Assembly (NCBI GenBank): GCA_022819855.1
Contig: JAJEGN010000014.1
Coordinates: forward strand, 250,501-314,500
Reading direction: 5' to 3'
Source: Gammaproteobacteria bacterium
GTDB taxonomy: Bacteria > Pseudomonadota > Gammaproteobacteria > Steroidobacterales > Rariloculaceae
DNA: 64,000 nt
A program made the translations under genes and the position numbers. Positions within the stretch are counted from its first letter, which is position 1, and every line of letters begins with the position of its first letter. A model generated the notes under the pieces. That model ran no database searches. It was not told the DNA's origin and saw nothing but the letters and a program-made list of their open reading frames with translations. Positions 49,505 to 58,622 of the stretch are shown one piece after another.

Positions 49505-51592
49505 ATGACGCATCGAACGACAGGCTTAGTCGCCGCGGCCGGCGCGGCGCTCCTTGGCTGCGCGCCGCTCGCATTCGCCCAGGTCGGCGACTCGGGCATC
49601 AAGCCGGCTCCCGCGTTCAGCGCCGCAGAGCTCGTCGCGCCGCCGACCGACGGCTGGCTCACGAACGGCGGCAACATCTACAATCAGCGCTACACGCCGA
49701 TTGCGCAGATCGACCGGAGCAACGTCGCGAATCTCAAGGGCGTCTGGCGCACCCACCTCAACGGCTCGGGGCTCGATCCGAAGTATTCCGGCGAAGCGAC
49801 GCCCATCGTCCACGACGGCGTGATCTACGTCTCGACCGGCGCCGACGATGTCTTCGCGCTCAGCGTCGAGACCGGCGAGATCCTCTGGGCCTACGAAGCG
49901 AAGATTCCCGACGAAGTGGATACGGTCTGCTGCGGCTGGACGAACCGCGGCGTCGCGCTCGGCGCCGGCAAGGTCTACATCGGCCAGCTCGACGGCAAGC
50001 TCGTGGCGCTCGATCAGCGCACGGGCGAGCCGGCCTGGGTCACGCAGGCCGAACGCTGGCAGGACGGCTTCACGATCACGAGCGCGCCGGTCTACTTCGA
50101 CGGCATGGTCATCACGGGCTTCGCAGGCGCCGACCGCGGCACGCGCGGCCGGGTCAAGGCCTACGACGCCGACGACGGCTCGCTGATCTGGACCTTCTAC
50201 ACGATCCCGGGCCCGGGCGAGTTCGGCCACGATACCTGGCCCGCTGACAGCGACGTCTGGCAGTACGGCGGCGCCTCCGTCTGGCAGACGCCGGCCATCG
50301 ACCCGGAACTCGGCCTCGTCTACTTCTCGACCGCGAACCCCGGCCCCGACTACAACGGCGCGATGCGTCCCGGCGACAACCTCTTTTCGGTATCGATGGT
50401 GGCCGTGGACGCTAGGACCGGCGAGTACCGCTGGCACTTCCAGCAGGTCCGCCACGACATCTGGGACTATGACGCGAGCAACCCGGTGCTCCTGTTCGAC
50501 GCCGAATACGACGGCGAAATGCGCAAGGGCATCGTCGAGGTCGGCAAGACCGGCTTTGCGTATTTTCTCGACCGTGAGACCGGCGAGCCGCTGATCGGCA
50601 TGGAAGATCGCCCGGTGCCGCAGGAACCGCGCCAGGCGACGGCCGCGACGCAGCCGTATCCGATCGGCGAACCCGTCGTGCCGCAGTCGGTCGAGATCCC
50701 CCCGATCGGTTTCGAACTCGTCAACCAGGGCCGCATCTTTACGCCGTTCTACGGCCCCGAGCCCGTGATCGCCCGGCCGAGCATCTGGGGCGGGGCGAGC
50801 TGGCCGCCGAATTCCTACGACCCGGAGCGCGAACTGCTTTACGTCTGCGCGTCGGATTTCCCCGGCACCTTCAGCGGCGGCCATTATGAACTCGATACGC
50901 CGATCCACAGCGAATCGTGGACCGGCGGCAATTTCGGCATGCCGCCCGTACCGCGCCTGGGCCAGTTCGTGGCGATGGACGTCAAGACCAACACGGCCGC
51001 CTGGCGCGTCCAGTGGCCCGACCAGTGCTACAGCGGTTCGGTCGCTACGGGCGGCGGGCTCGTCTTCACGGGCCGCAACGACGGGCGCATCATCGCGCTC
51101 GATTCCGACACCGGAATGCTGCTCTGGGAGTTTCAGACGGGCGCCGGCATGAACCTGCCGCCGAGCGTTTTCGAGCATGACGGGGAGCAGTACGTCGTGA
51201 CGCTGTCCGCGGGCAACGCGCTCATCGGCTCGCCGCGCGGCGACAGCGTCTGGCTCTTCTCGCTGAACGGCACGCTCGGGGAAGCCCAGTCCGGCGACAC
51301 GCCGCTGCTGCCGCAACTGTCCATGGCCACGGCTGCCGAGCCGCTCGCGCAAGCCGACCTCGAGCACGGTGCGGAACTCTACCGGCAGACCTGCCTGCCG
51401 TGCCACGGCGACGACGGCCGGGGCGGGCACGGCGGCGGCTCTCCGCTCGATACGCTCGACGCGATCGACACGGTCCGCGCGATCGTGGGCAATGGCCTGA
51501 ACGACATGCCCCCGTTCGGCGCGGCGCTCACGCCGCAGCAGATCCTCGATGTCAGCGCCTGGGTCATGGAGGAATTCTCGGCAGCGCAGTAG
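49505..51592 (+). CDS. PQQ-dependent alcohol dehydrogenase with C-terminal cytochrome c
   Basis: A 695-residue periplasmic quinohaemoprotein: signal peptide to about residue 26, an eight-bladed PQQ propeller, and a C-terminal cytochrome c with C630-LP-C633-H634 and a likely axial Met in LNDMPPFG. Adjacent cysteines C142-C143 (DTVCCGWTNRG) form the ring disulfide over PQQ. The catalytic Asp is D321 in HDIWDYDAS; D323 two residues later is the residue that marks lanthanide-binding XoxF/PedH-type enzymes. Electrons would pass to the fused haem. No PQQ synthesis genes are in the window. Confidence 0.9.
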   Translation: MTHRTTGLVAAAGAALLGCAPLAFAQVGDSGIKPAPAFSAAELVAPPTDGWLTNGGNIYNQRYTPIAQIDRSNVANLKGVWRTHLNGSGLDPKYSGEATPIVHDGVIYVSTGADDVFALSVETGEILWAYEAKIPDEVDTVCCGWTNRGVALGAGKVYIGQLDGKLVALDQRTGEPAWVTQAERWQDGFTITSAPVYFDGMVITGFAGADRGTRGRVKAYDADDGSLIWTFYTIPGPGEFGHDTWPADSDVWQYGGASVWQTPAIDPELGLVYFSTANPGPDYNGAMRPGDNLFSVSMVAVDARTGEYRWHFQQVRHDIWDYDASNPVLLFDAEYDGEMRKGIVEVGKTGFAYFLDRETGEPLIGMEDRPVPQEPRQATAATQPYPIGEPVVPQSVEIPPIGFELVNQGRIFTPFYGPEPVIARPSIWGGASWPPNSYDPERELLYVCASDFPGTFSGGHYELDTPIHSESWTGGNFGMPPVPRLGQFVAMDVKTNTAAWRVQWPDQCYSGSVATGGGLVFTGRNDGRIIALDSDTGMLLWEFQTGAGMNLPPSVFEHDGEQYVVTLSAGNALIGSPRGDSVWLFSLNGTLGEAQSGDTPLLPQLSMATAAEPLAQADLEHGAELYRQTCLPCHGDDGRGGHGGGSPLDTLDAIDTVRAIVGNGLNDMPPFGAALTPQQILDVSAWVMEEFSAAQ

Positions 51593-51703
51593 CATATGCG
51601 CCGCCCTGGGGCCTGCACCGAGCGAAATCACGCAGCACAGAGTCACAAGGCACGCGCGGCCCGCGGACGGCCGCCCACTCGACACTCCATCCGGGAGCAC
51701 AGC

Positions 51704-52780
51704 ATGGCTGACAAATACAACATCCTCTTTCTTGGCGCGTCCTACGGATCGCTGCTCGGCGCCAAGGCGGCCCTCGCGGGGCATTCCGCCCACCTGATCT
51801 GCCTGCCGCAGGAAGCCGACCTCATCAACGCCGAAGGCGCCATCGTGCGTCTGCCGGTGCGCGGGCTCGACAACCCCGTGGAACTCAACACGAAGAACAT
51901 GCCGGGCACGGTCACGGCGGGCGCACCGGGCGACGCGGATCCCGCCGACTACGACCTCGTCGTGCTCGCCATGCAGGAACCGCAGTACCGCGTCGATGTC
52001 GTGAAGGACCTCGTCAAGCGCGTCGGCGCGTCGGGCAAACCGTGCATGTCGATCATGAACATGCCGCCGTTGAGCTATCTGAGGCGCATTCCGGAGGTCG
52101 ATGGCGATGCGATCCGTGGGTGCTACACGGACGCGTCGGTCTGGGACAACGTGGCGCCCGACGCGATCACGCTCTGCAGCCCGGACCCGCAGGCCTTCCG
52201 CCCGCCCGAGGAGAAGGTCAACGTGCTGCAGGTGGGCCTGCCCACGAACTTCAAGGCCGCACGCTTCGAGTCGGACGCGGACACGGCGATTCTGAAGCAG
52301 ATCGAAGCCGACATCCTCGCCATCCGTTACGACGCCGACGGTACCGAGGTCGAACTACCCGTAAAGCTCCGGGTGCACGATTCGGTCTTCGTGCCGCTCG
52401 CCAAGTGGTCGATGCTGCTCGCCGGCAACTACCGCTGCGTGCGCGAGGACGGGATGATCCCGATCCGCGAAGCGGTCCATTCCGATGCCGATGCCTCGCG
52501 CGCCGTCTACGACTGGGTGCAGGATCTCTGCGTCGCGCTCGGCGCCGACCGCAACGCGCTCGTCCCGTTCGACAAGTACGCCAACGCGGCGCTGTCGCTC
52601 GGCAAGCCCTCATCCGCTGCCCGGGCGCTCGCGGCCGGTGCGCCGTACATCGAGCGCGTCGACCGGCTCGTGCAGGCGCTTGCGGCATCGCGCGACATGC
52701 GCTCGGAGAGCGTCGATACGACCGTCCAGCTCGTGGACGGCTGGCTCGCCCGCAACCGCTCGACGGAGCGCGTCGCTTAG
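51704..52780 (+). CDS. Ketopantoate reductase-like NAD(P)-binding protein
   Basis: A 358-residue protein with an N-terminal Rossmann fold (ILFLGASYGSLLGAKAALAG) and a helical C-terminal domain with KLRVHDSVFVPLAKWSMLLA, resembling the 2-dehydropantoate 2-reductase (PanE/ApbA) superfamily, though longer and with GxSxGxxxG rather than GxGxxG. The substrate is unknown; opine-type dehydrogenases share this fold. It follows the PQQ dehydrogenase by 111 bp. ATG 51704 starts the conserved part. Confidence 0.65.
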   Translation: MADKYNILFLGASYGSLLGAKAALAGHSAHLICLPQEADLINAEGAIVRLPVRGLDNPVELNTKNMPGTVTAGAPGDADPADYDLVVLAMQEPQYRVDVVKDLVKRVGASGKPCMSIMNMPPLSYLRRIPEVDGDAIRGCYTDASVWDNVAPDAITLCSPDPQAFRPPEEKVNVLQVGLPTNFKAARFESDADTAILKQIEADILAIRYDADGTEVELPVKLRVHDSVFVPLAKWSMLLAGNYRCVREDGMIPIREAVHSDADASRAVYDWVQDLCVALGADRNALVPFDKYANAALSLGKPSSAARALAAGAPYIERVDRLVQALAASRDMRSESVDTTVQLVDGWLARNRSTERVA

Positions 52781-52874
52781 CGCGTCCGGCGCCGTATCGC
52801 GAAAAGTACGGACATGTCGCCGTGCTAGCATCGGCAGCGTCAACAAAAACGACCGTAGAAGGGGAGAACTGAGC

Positions 52875-53561
52875 ATGATTTCCGTTTCACGTACAGCGGC
52901 AATGGTTGCCGCCGTCATGGCGCTCGGCGCGGGCTCGTCCGCGGTTGCGCAGGACATGGGGTTCTTTGTCACGAGCAGCGGTTCCGGCGATGGCGCGAAC
53001 CTCGGCGGTCTTGCGGGCGCCGACGCGCTCTGCCAGGAACGGGCGGCGGCGGCGGGCGCCGGCGACCGAAGCTGGGCGGCGTATCTGAGCACCCAGGGCG
53101 CGGATGCCGTCAACGCGCGCGACCGGATTGGTACCGGTCCGTGGTACAACGCCACCGGGGTCATGATCGCGGCCAATCTCGACGAGCTTCACACGGACGA
53201 GGTCAACATCGACCACGAAACGGCGCTCGACGAGAACGGCGAGATCGTTGCCTACGTGCATCTGCAGGACGACGGCACGATCATTCCGCCTCCCGAGCAG
53301 CCGGAGCCCGTCGAGCACGACATCCTCACGGGTACCATGGCCGACGGCATGGCGTTCCCCGCGGGCGAGGACAGAACCTGCAGCAACTGGACCTCGAGCG
53401 CGGATGGCGAAGGCAGCGCCATGGTGGGCCATCACGACCGTCGCAGCCTGCAACCGGGCCTGTCGCCGTGGGCAGCTGCCCACCCGTCGCAGGGCTGCAG
53501 CCAGCAGAATCTCGTCAATACGGGCGGTTCGGGCCTGATCTACTGCTTCGCTACGGATTGA
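52875..53561 (+). CDS. Secreted DUF1554-like (C-type lectin-like fold) protein
   Basis: A 228-residue exported protein; the signal peptide ends near SAVAQD. DMGFFVTSSGSGDGANLGGL with GADALCQERAAAAG, then WAAYLSTQ and RDRIGTGPWYNATG, is the pattern of DUF1554-type proteins in Leptospira and marine bacteria. Four or more cysteines could form disulfides; the C-terminus has CSQQNLVNTGGSGLIYCF. Function unknown, possibly surface adhesion. ATG 52875 follows GGGGAGAA. A strong terminator lies about 100 bp downstream. Confidence 0.75.
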   Translation: MISVSRTAAMVAAVMALGAGSSAVAQDMGFFVTSSGSGDGANLGGLAGADALCQERAAAAGAGDRSWAAYLSTQGADAVNARDRIGTGPWYNATGVMIAANLDELHTDEVNIDHETALDENGEIVAYVHLQDDGTIIPPPEQPEPVEHDILTGTMADGMAFPAGEDRTCSNWTSSADGEGSAMVGHHDRRSLQPGLSPWAAAHPSQGCSQQNLVNTGGSGLIYCFATD

Positions 53562-53664
53562 CGCGCCATCCAAGTACGGCACACTCCCCCTCACGTGACT
53601 TGGGAGGCTGCCATCATGAGCCACGTGTGGCCCTTGCGGTTGCCAGGCTAGCCTGAGACTGTGC

Positions 53665-53699
53665 AAACCGCCGGCAACCACTTGGTTGCCGGCGGTTTT
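53665..53699 (+). terminator. Intrinsic terminator after the DUF1554-like gene
   Basis: AAACCGCCGGCAACC (53665-53679) pairs with GGTTGCCGGCGGTTT (53684-53698) around a four-base loop, 15 bp with no mismatch, and ends in TTTT. The A-run on the left could make it work in both directions. It is the clearest terminator in the window. Confidence 0.85.
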
Positions 53700-53903
53700 C
53701 CGTTCAGTTCCGAATGTCGGTTGGGCACTGGGCTCATGGCCCGACGCATGGTCGCGTCGCTTGCGCAGTCATGTGCCGACAGGCTGTGGAGGGAGTGCGG
53801 GAATAGTGCAGTGGGGGCGGGCGACAGGGCCGCGCACACGGGCCATGCACCGGGGTCGTACGCAGCGGTATGCGCCTCGGGCAGAAATCGACGCCGTTCA
53901 GTG

Positions 53904-53909
53904 TATAAT
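53904..53909 (+). promoter_or_regulatory. TATAAT -10-like element before the TonB receptor gene
   Basis: A perfect TATAAT preceded by TG lies about 125 bp before the receptor start. No good -35 element was found; regulation by an iron or other metal regulator would be usual but no Fur-type box was identified. Confidence 0.4.
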
Positions 53910-54034
53910 TCGCACGCTTTTTGGGGGCAGACAGGGGCGAAGTGTAGGGATGCAACGCGTAATTTATTGATTGTATGACAATATTATCGTTGGTGTATTG
54001 AGCTTCGCAACAATCCGAGATGAGGAAAATCAAG

Positions 54035-56359
54035 ATGAACCATGTTGGGAAAGTGAGCGCGCTCAGCGTTTCCGTCGCCACGCTGTTCGGCGCCTATACC
54101 GTGCCGGTGCTCGCGCAGGAGGGCGCAGCGGTGATCGAAGAGATCGTCGTCACGGCGCGCCGGCGCGAGGAGAATCTTCAGGAAGTGCCGATCGCAGTCA
54201 GCGCGTTCAGCGCCGAAGTCCTCGATAACCGTAACATCGAGAACATCAGGGACCTGCAGATGGCGCTGCCCAACGTGGACATCCGCGGCGGCGGAATTAC
54301 CGGAGGGACTTCGGGGCTGTTCACCATTCGCGGTATCCCGGGCGTGGCGCGCTACATCGACGATGTCGTGCAGTCCGGCGGCGCCGACGCCCTGCAGAAC
54401 GTGGTTGAACTCGAACGCATCGAGGTCCTGCGCGGCCCGCAGGGCACCTACTTCGGCAAGAACGCGATCAGCGGCGCCATCCAGTACGTGACCCAGAAGC
54501 CGCAGGAGGAGTTCGGCGCACGAATCAGGACGACTTTCGGCGAATACAACCGCACCGACATCGTCGCCAACATCGACATCCCGCTGAGCGACACGGTATT
54601 GACCAAGATCACAGCCGCGAGCCTGAACCGGGACGGCTACGTCGACAGCCTCGTCGTCGACGAGTCCTACGGCGAGATCGACAACACGATCGTCAGGGCC
54701 ATGCTGCAATGGGAGCCCAACGATTCGTTCACGGGCCTATTCACGGCGACCTACAACAACCACGATTCGTCCATGCAGGCCAATGTGCTGTTCGATGTCG
54801 TGGAGAATTTCCCCGTGCCCTGGTTGCGGGCGCCCTGGAGTTGCGGCAACGGCCCGGAGTGCTACAACTCGGCCGGCTTCAGTTTCACCGACGCGGAACA
54901 CGCTTACGGCAGACGCGGGCAGTACCTCAGCGAATCGAGCTACGCCGGCGACGGCTACGACAGCACCGACGAGAGCTTCTCGGCCAATCTGAGCTGGGAC
55001 ATCGGCGATTCCATGACCTTCCGTTCGATCACCTCCACGCGCAAACAGGATTGGGGCGTGTTCTTCGACATGGATTCGACCGAGTACGTGTTCTTCGATT
55101 GGTGGGACTACCAGGAACGCGAGGAAACCTCGCAGGAGTTTCAGCTCCTCGGCGGCTCGGACCGGTTCGACTGGGTCGTCGGTCTCTTCTACCACGACCT
55201 GGAGGAATTCAACAAGGACCAGATCTGGGAGAACTGGGACATGGGGGGGCCACTACCCTACTGTGGCCGGATTCGGACCTGCCGACGCTATCGTCATGCC
55301 GAGAATCTGATCAACACGGAGGACACGGCCATCTTCGCCGAAGTGGTCTTCAACCTCACCGAACAGCTCTCGCTCACGGTCGGCGCCCGCTATTCCGAAG
55401 AGGACTTTTACTCGGAAGTCTACTGCGGCATTGACGGCGACCCCGACGATGTCCTCCCCTGCGTAGGCGGCGAAGGCGTGCGTGATCCGCAGCAGGGGAC
55501 GAGGTATTTCGGGCGGATAGCGCAGCGGCATGTTCAGGGCACACCGTTGGTTTACAACGCCAGCTTCGACGCCTTCGCGCCAAGGCTCGCCCTGCAATAC
55601 CAGTTCAACGACAACGTGATGGGCTACATCACCGGGGCCGAGGGTTTCAATGGCGGCGGCGTCAACTCGCTCTTCAATCCGGAACTGCCGAACAACGGCA
55701 TCGCGCCCTATGACTCCGAATTTCTGACCAACTACGAGATCGGCCTCAGGTCGGACTTCGCGAACAACCGGCTGCGCTTCAACGCGACCTACTTCTGGGG
55801 GAACTGGGAAGGCATTCAGGTCGGTGAGGTGCTCACCCCCGGGCAAACCACCACGACGAACGCCGGCGAGGCCGAAATCAGCGGTATCGAAATCGAGAGC
55901 GTCTGGCGGCCGACCGATTCGTTCCTCGTGGATTTCACGCTGGCGACGCTCGACGCGGAATATACCGACACGGGGATCTCGACCACCGTGCAGGTCGGCG
56001 ACAAGTTCGTGAACGCCCCCGAAACCGGCTACAGCATCGGTTTGCAGTGGGACAACGACCTGAGCAACGGCGGTTCGGTCATGATCCGCTTCGACTACGG
56101 CTGGATCGACGAGGTCGTGACCTTCCGCGACCGGCGCTTTCACTGGCCGTCCCGGGCCAACGTGGACTATGGCCTGGCCAGCGGCAGGGTCTCCTTCACG
56201 CCGGCCGCCGGCAACTGGGACGTTGCCTTCTTCGCCACGAACCTGACCGACGAGTTCTACCGGGCAGGCGGTTTCCCGGCGGTTTTCGCAGGCATCGACC
56301 AGGGTGTCGTGGGTCGGCCGAGAGAGTTCGGCGTATCGCTCAACCTGCGATTGCAATAA
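54035..56359 (+). CDS. TonB-dependent outer membrane receptor
   Basis: A 774-residue receptor. After a signal peptide ending near VLAQE, the TonB box is EEIVVTARRREENLQEVPIA. The plug domain has VDIRGGGITGGTSGLFTIRG and VLRGPQGTYFGKNAISGAIQ; the barrel ends with VGRPREFGVSLNLRLQ, a typical C-terminal strand ending in an aromatic-like pattern. ATG 54035 is preferred over ATG 54020, because GAGGA at 54022-54026 is correctly spaced. The family with this type of plug takes up siderophores, vitamins or saccharides; the ligand here is unknown. Confidence 0.93.
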   Translation: MNHVGKVSALSVSVATLFGAYTVPVLAQEGAAVIEEIVVTARRREENLQEVPIAVSAFSAEVLDNRNIENIRDLQMALPNVDIRGGGITGGTSGLFTIRGIPGVARYIDDVVQSGGADALQNVVELERIEVLRGPQGTYFGKNAISGAIQYVTQKPQEEFGARIRTTFGEYNRTDIVANIDIPLSDTVLTKITAASLNRDGYVDSLVVDESYGEIDNTIVRAMLQWEPNDSFTGLFTATYNNHDSSMQANVLFDVVENFPVPWLRAPWSCGNGPECYNSAGFSFTDAEHAYGRRGQYLSESSYAGDGYDSTDESFSANLSWDIGDSMTFRSITSTRKQDWGVFFDMDSTEYVFFDWWDYQEREETSQEFQLLGGSDRFDWVVGLFYHDLEEFNKDQIWENWDMGGPLPYCGRIRTCRRYRHAENLINTEDTAIFAEVVFNLTEQLSLTVGARYSEEDFYSEVYCGIDGDPDDVLPCVGGEGVRDPQQGTRYFGRIAQRHVQGTPLVYNASFDAFAPRLALQYQFNDNVMGYITGAEGFNGGGVNSLFNPELPNNGIAPYDSEFLTNYEIGLRSDFANNRLRFNATYFWGNWEGIQVGEVLTPGQTTTTNAGEAEISGIEIESVWRPTDSFLVDFTLATLDAEYTDTGISTTVQVGDKFVNAPETGYSIGLQWDNDLSNGGSVMIRFDYGWIDEVVTFRDRRFHWPSRANVDYGLASGRVSFTPAAGNWDVAFFATNLTDEFYRAGGFPAVFAGIDQGVVGRPREFGVSLNLRLQ

Positions 56360-56368
56360 CTGGCGGAT

Positions 56369-56397
56369 CGCTGCGAGTACCGACGGGTACCGCAGCG
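56369..56397 (+). terminator. First hairpin after the TonB receptor
   Basis: CGCTGCG-A-GTACC (56369-56381) pairs with GGTAC-CGCAGCG (56386-56397) with one bulged A. It has no U-run and may protect the 3' end rather than terminate. Confidence 0.5.
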
Positions 56398-56423
56398 CCT
56401 TACAGTCGCTTACCGCGACATTC

Positions 56424-56466
56424 GGAACCGGCGTCGTTCAAGCGGCGCCGGTTCCTTGCGTTTTGG
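56424..56466 (+). terminator. Second hairpin after the TonB receptor, probable terminator
   Basis: GGAACCGGCG (56424-56433) pairs perfectly with CGCCGGTTCC (56446-56455), followed shortly by TTGCGTTTT. It is the better candidate for transcription stop between the receptor and the second vapBC pair. Confidence 0.65.
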
Positions 56467-56540
56467 GACCTGCTCCGCCGCTGAATTTCGATCCACCGAG
56501 TCCGCCCGGTAACCCCCATCGAACCCCCGACGTTTGTTCA

Positions 56541-56579
56541 GGCGCAATTGCGCCTTCGCCCCTTAACCCGTGCTACACT
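56541..56579 (+). promoter_or_regulatory. Palindromic operator and -10 of the second vapBC
   Basis: GGCGCAATTGCGCC at 56541-56554 is a perfect 14-bp palindrome, and TACACT at 56574-56579 may be the -10 element, 27 bp before the antitoxin ATG. The palindrome overlaps the -35 position, as expected for an autorepressed toxin-antitoxin operon. Confidence 0.5.
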
Positions 56580-56605
56580 GTTTCCGTGCAGAAGGGGTCG
56601 GTAAC

Positions 56606-56833
56606 ATGAACCTGACATTAACCGTCGACAAGGATGTCCTGAAGCGAGCGCGCATCCGCGCGATCACGGAGGACACCTCCGTCAACGCCGTAGTGCGGGA
56701 GTTTCTGGCGGCCTATGCCGGGGCCGCCGGTCCGCGGCGCGATGCGGTCGAGAGTCTGCTGGCTCTGTCGGGCACCGCGACCAGCGCGCGAGGCTCCGCG
56801 AAATGGACGCGCGATGAGCTACATGATCGGTGA
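56606..56833 (+). CDS. vapB: Ribbon-helix-helix antitoxin (second VapB)
   Basis: A 75-residue protein. MNLTLTVDKDVLKRARIRAI with TEDTSVNAVVREFLAAYAG is the ribbon-helix-helix part; the rest (SGTATSARGSAKWTRDELHD) would contact the toxin. ATG 56606 follows GGGGTCGGTAAC. The end overlaps the toxin gene by 20 bp. Base composition is like the neighbours. Confidence 0.82.
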   Translation: MNLTLTVDKDVLKRARIRAITEDTSVNAVVREFLAAYAGAAGPRRDAVESLLALSGTATSARGSAKWTRDELHDR

Positions 56834-57263
56834 TCCGTCGTTTGTCGATACGAACGTACTCGTCTACCTGTTTGACTCGGACTCTCCCGCGAAGCAGGCC
56901 ATTGCCAGGGACCTTGTCGACAACCACGCGGCACAGTTCGTCCTGAGTCCGCAGGTACTGGGCGAATTCTTCGTCGTGGTGACGCGTAAACTGGACAAGC
57001 CGCTGTCGCCCGCGCGCGGCCTGGAAGCGGTCGACAAGCTCAGCCGCTTCAGAGTCAGGCCCATCAATGCGCAACTTGCCCGGCGGGCCGTTCGCAGAAG
57101 CGTTTCGTCCCGACTGTCGTACTGGGATGCATTGATCGTGGAGACTGCTCTGGACGCCGGCGCCGTCACGCTGCTCACCGAGGACATGCAGCATGGTCAG
57201 GAATTTGCGGGCATGCGCGTCGTCAACCCGTTCAGGGAACTTGTGGCGTCGACCGGCCGTTGA
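56814..57263 (+). CDS. vapC: PIN-domain toxin (second VapC)
   Basis: A 149-residue PIN-domain protein. Acidic residues D12 (FVDTNVLVYLFD), E51 (VLGEFFVV), D105 (SYWDALIVETA) and D124 (LLTEDMQHGQ) form the predicted metal site. Sequence differs strongly from the VapC at 43274, so the two pairs are independent acquisitions. ATG 56814 or ATG 56823 could be the start; both overlap the antitoxin gene. Confidence 0.9.
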   Translation: MSYMIGDPSFVDTNVLVYLFDSDSPAKQAIARDLVDNHAAQFVLSPQVLGEFFVVVTRKLDKPLSPARGLEAVDKLSRFRVRPINAQLARRAVRRSVSSRLSYWDALIVETALDAGAVTLLTEDMQHGQEFAGMRVVNPFRELVASTGR

Positions 57264-57468
57264 GCGGCTCGCGATTGCATACCGGGCCTGTTGCCGCCGC
57301 GTTGCATGGCGTGTTGGTGGCGGGCGCCCCATTTGGGGGAATCAAGCGGTCCGCCAGCTCTGCGGCAAGGTTGTCGCGAGTTTCTTTCCCGAGCCGCTGG
57401 TTTCTGTTTTCGCTGCCGAATCTGTTAGATTTACGCGCGATGATCCTGTCCCTGAGCCCGTGTAAACA

Positions 57469-58551
57469 GTGAAGAAACTCCTGCCCATCTGTGCCGCGAT
57501 GCTGGCCGCTGCGGCGGCCGCGAACGCTCAGCAAGTCCATCTCGATCGTCTGCCGCCCGAACAACTCGAGGTGTCGCCGCCCGCCGTGCGCGTAACCGGC
57601 GAGCCGGGCCGCATGCAGGTCGTCGACCGCGAGTGCAGGATGCTGCCGGAGGCTGAGCTCAGGCGTCGGATCGTCGATATCGCCGTACAGGAATGGGGAT
57701 TTTTCGGGTTCAGTGTCCTTGACCAGACGTACGTGCAGGACTTCTCGCAACGGCGGCGATCCGGCTTCCGGCGGCCCCGTTCCTGGCTTGATATCGCCGA
57801 ATCGGAGCGCGTCGCCGACTCGATCGCCGGCTACTGGGCCGTGACCGACGACGGCGGGTGGATCCTCGAGCGGCAGAACGATCTCTGGCAGGGGCCGTAC
57901 GGCGTCGCCGTACGCTGGCGGGACCCGTGGTCCGCTGCGTTCATCTCATGGGTCATGTGCGAGGGCGGTCTCGGCGAGGACGACCTGTTCGAGCGTCACA
58001 TCGCCCACTACGTCTACATCGACCAGGCGATCGAAGCGCGCGACGGCGCATCTCCGGACGCCGCCTACGTGGCCTACGACGTCGGCGAGATGCCGATCGA
58101 GCCCGGCGATCTGCTGTGTTCGGCGCGGCGCTCCGCTTACCGCACGATCGCCGAGCGGCGCAGGAATCTCGGCCGGAGCATTCGCTCGCACTGCGATATC
58201 GCCGTCAAGGTCGATCCACAGGGCGATCGGGTCCTCGTCATCGGCGGCAACGTGCGCGGTTCGGTGCGCATGAAGCTGTTCGCGGCCGAATTCGGCGAGG
58301 AACGCGATGGCGCCCCGTCTGTGCAATCGGTCGGCGGCGCAGGCCGCACGATATTCGCGCATCTGAAGCTCAAGGCCGACCCGATCGAAGCCGATGCGCT
58401 CGACTCGAGCGCGACGTTCCAGGCGCTCGTCGAACGCGGCGACGGCCTCGACTGGCTCATGCGCAGGCTCGAGGGCGACCGGCCCGCGCAGGTCGGCCCG
58501 CCGGTCGCTTCGTCGGCAAGCGCCGCGAATCGCTCGACTCCCGGCTTCTGA
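57469..58551 (+). CDS. Secreted DUF2272-type protein
   Basis: A 360-residue exported protein starting with GTG 57469; the signal peptide is LLPICAAMLAAAAAANAQ. The central part has PWSAAFISWVMCEGG, Y(V)AYDVGEMPIEPGDLLC and HCDIAVKV, characteristic of DUF2272, a domain likely related to NlpC/P60 or CHAP amidases; the conserved Trp-Ser-Ala-Ala segment and HCDI histidine support this, but no activity is established. The last 30 residues are low complexity. Confidence 0.75.
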   Translation: MKKLLPICAAMLAAAAAANAQQVHLDRLPPEQLEVSPPAVRVTGEPGRMQVVDRECRMLPEAELRRRIVDIAVQEWGFFGFSVLDQTYVQDFSQRRRSGFRRPRSWLDIAESERVADSIAGYWAVTDDGGWILERQNDLWQGPYGVAVRWRDPWSAAFISWVMCEGGLGEDDLFERHIAHYVYIDQAIEARDGASPDAAYVAYDVGEMPIEPGDLLCSARRSAYRTIAERRRNLGRSIRSHCDIAVKVDPQGDRVLVIGGNVRGSVRMKLFAAEFGEERDGAPSVQSVGGAGRTIFAHLKLKADPIEADALDSSATFQALVERGDGLDWLMRRLEGDRPAQVGPPVASSASAANRSTPGF

Positions 58552-58622
58552 CAACGCGCCACGGCCGCGTGCAGTGTTCGCAATCGCACGAAGGCCGCAG
58601 GCATACACCGAGGAGTGAAACC

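Larger units (their letters stand above)
53562..54019. other. 458-bp intergenic region: terminator, then AT-rich leader
   Basis: Besides the terminator at 53665-53699 and the TATAAT at 53904, no gene was recognised. The last 90 bp before the TonB receptor are clearly AT-richer than the rest of the window (for example AATTTATTGATTGTATGAC near 53961). CCACGTGTGG at 53622-53631 is a small palindrome of unknown meaning. I saw no convincing cobalamin riboswitch. Confidence 0.5.

Noticed and set aside
49526..51793. A 755-codon open frame antisense to the PQQ dehydrogenase
   Set aside because: The plus strand encodes an intact quinoprotein with all motifs. The antisense frame is low-complexity and has no recognisable domain.
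53700..54019. Cobalamin or other riboswitch before the TonB receptor
   Set aside because: The region has no B12-box sequence or conserved core that I can recognise.
49505..56359. PQQ dehydrogenase and TonB receptor as a lanthanide uptake and use system
   Set aside because: They are separated by two unrelated genes and a strong terminator, and nothing in the receptor sequence points to a lanthanophore.
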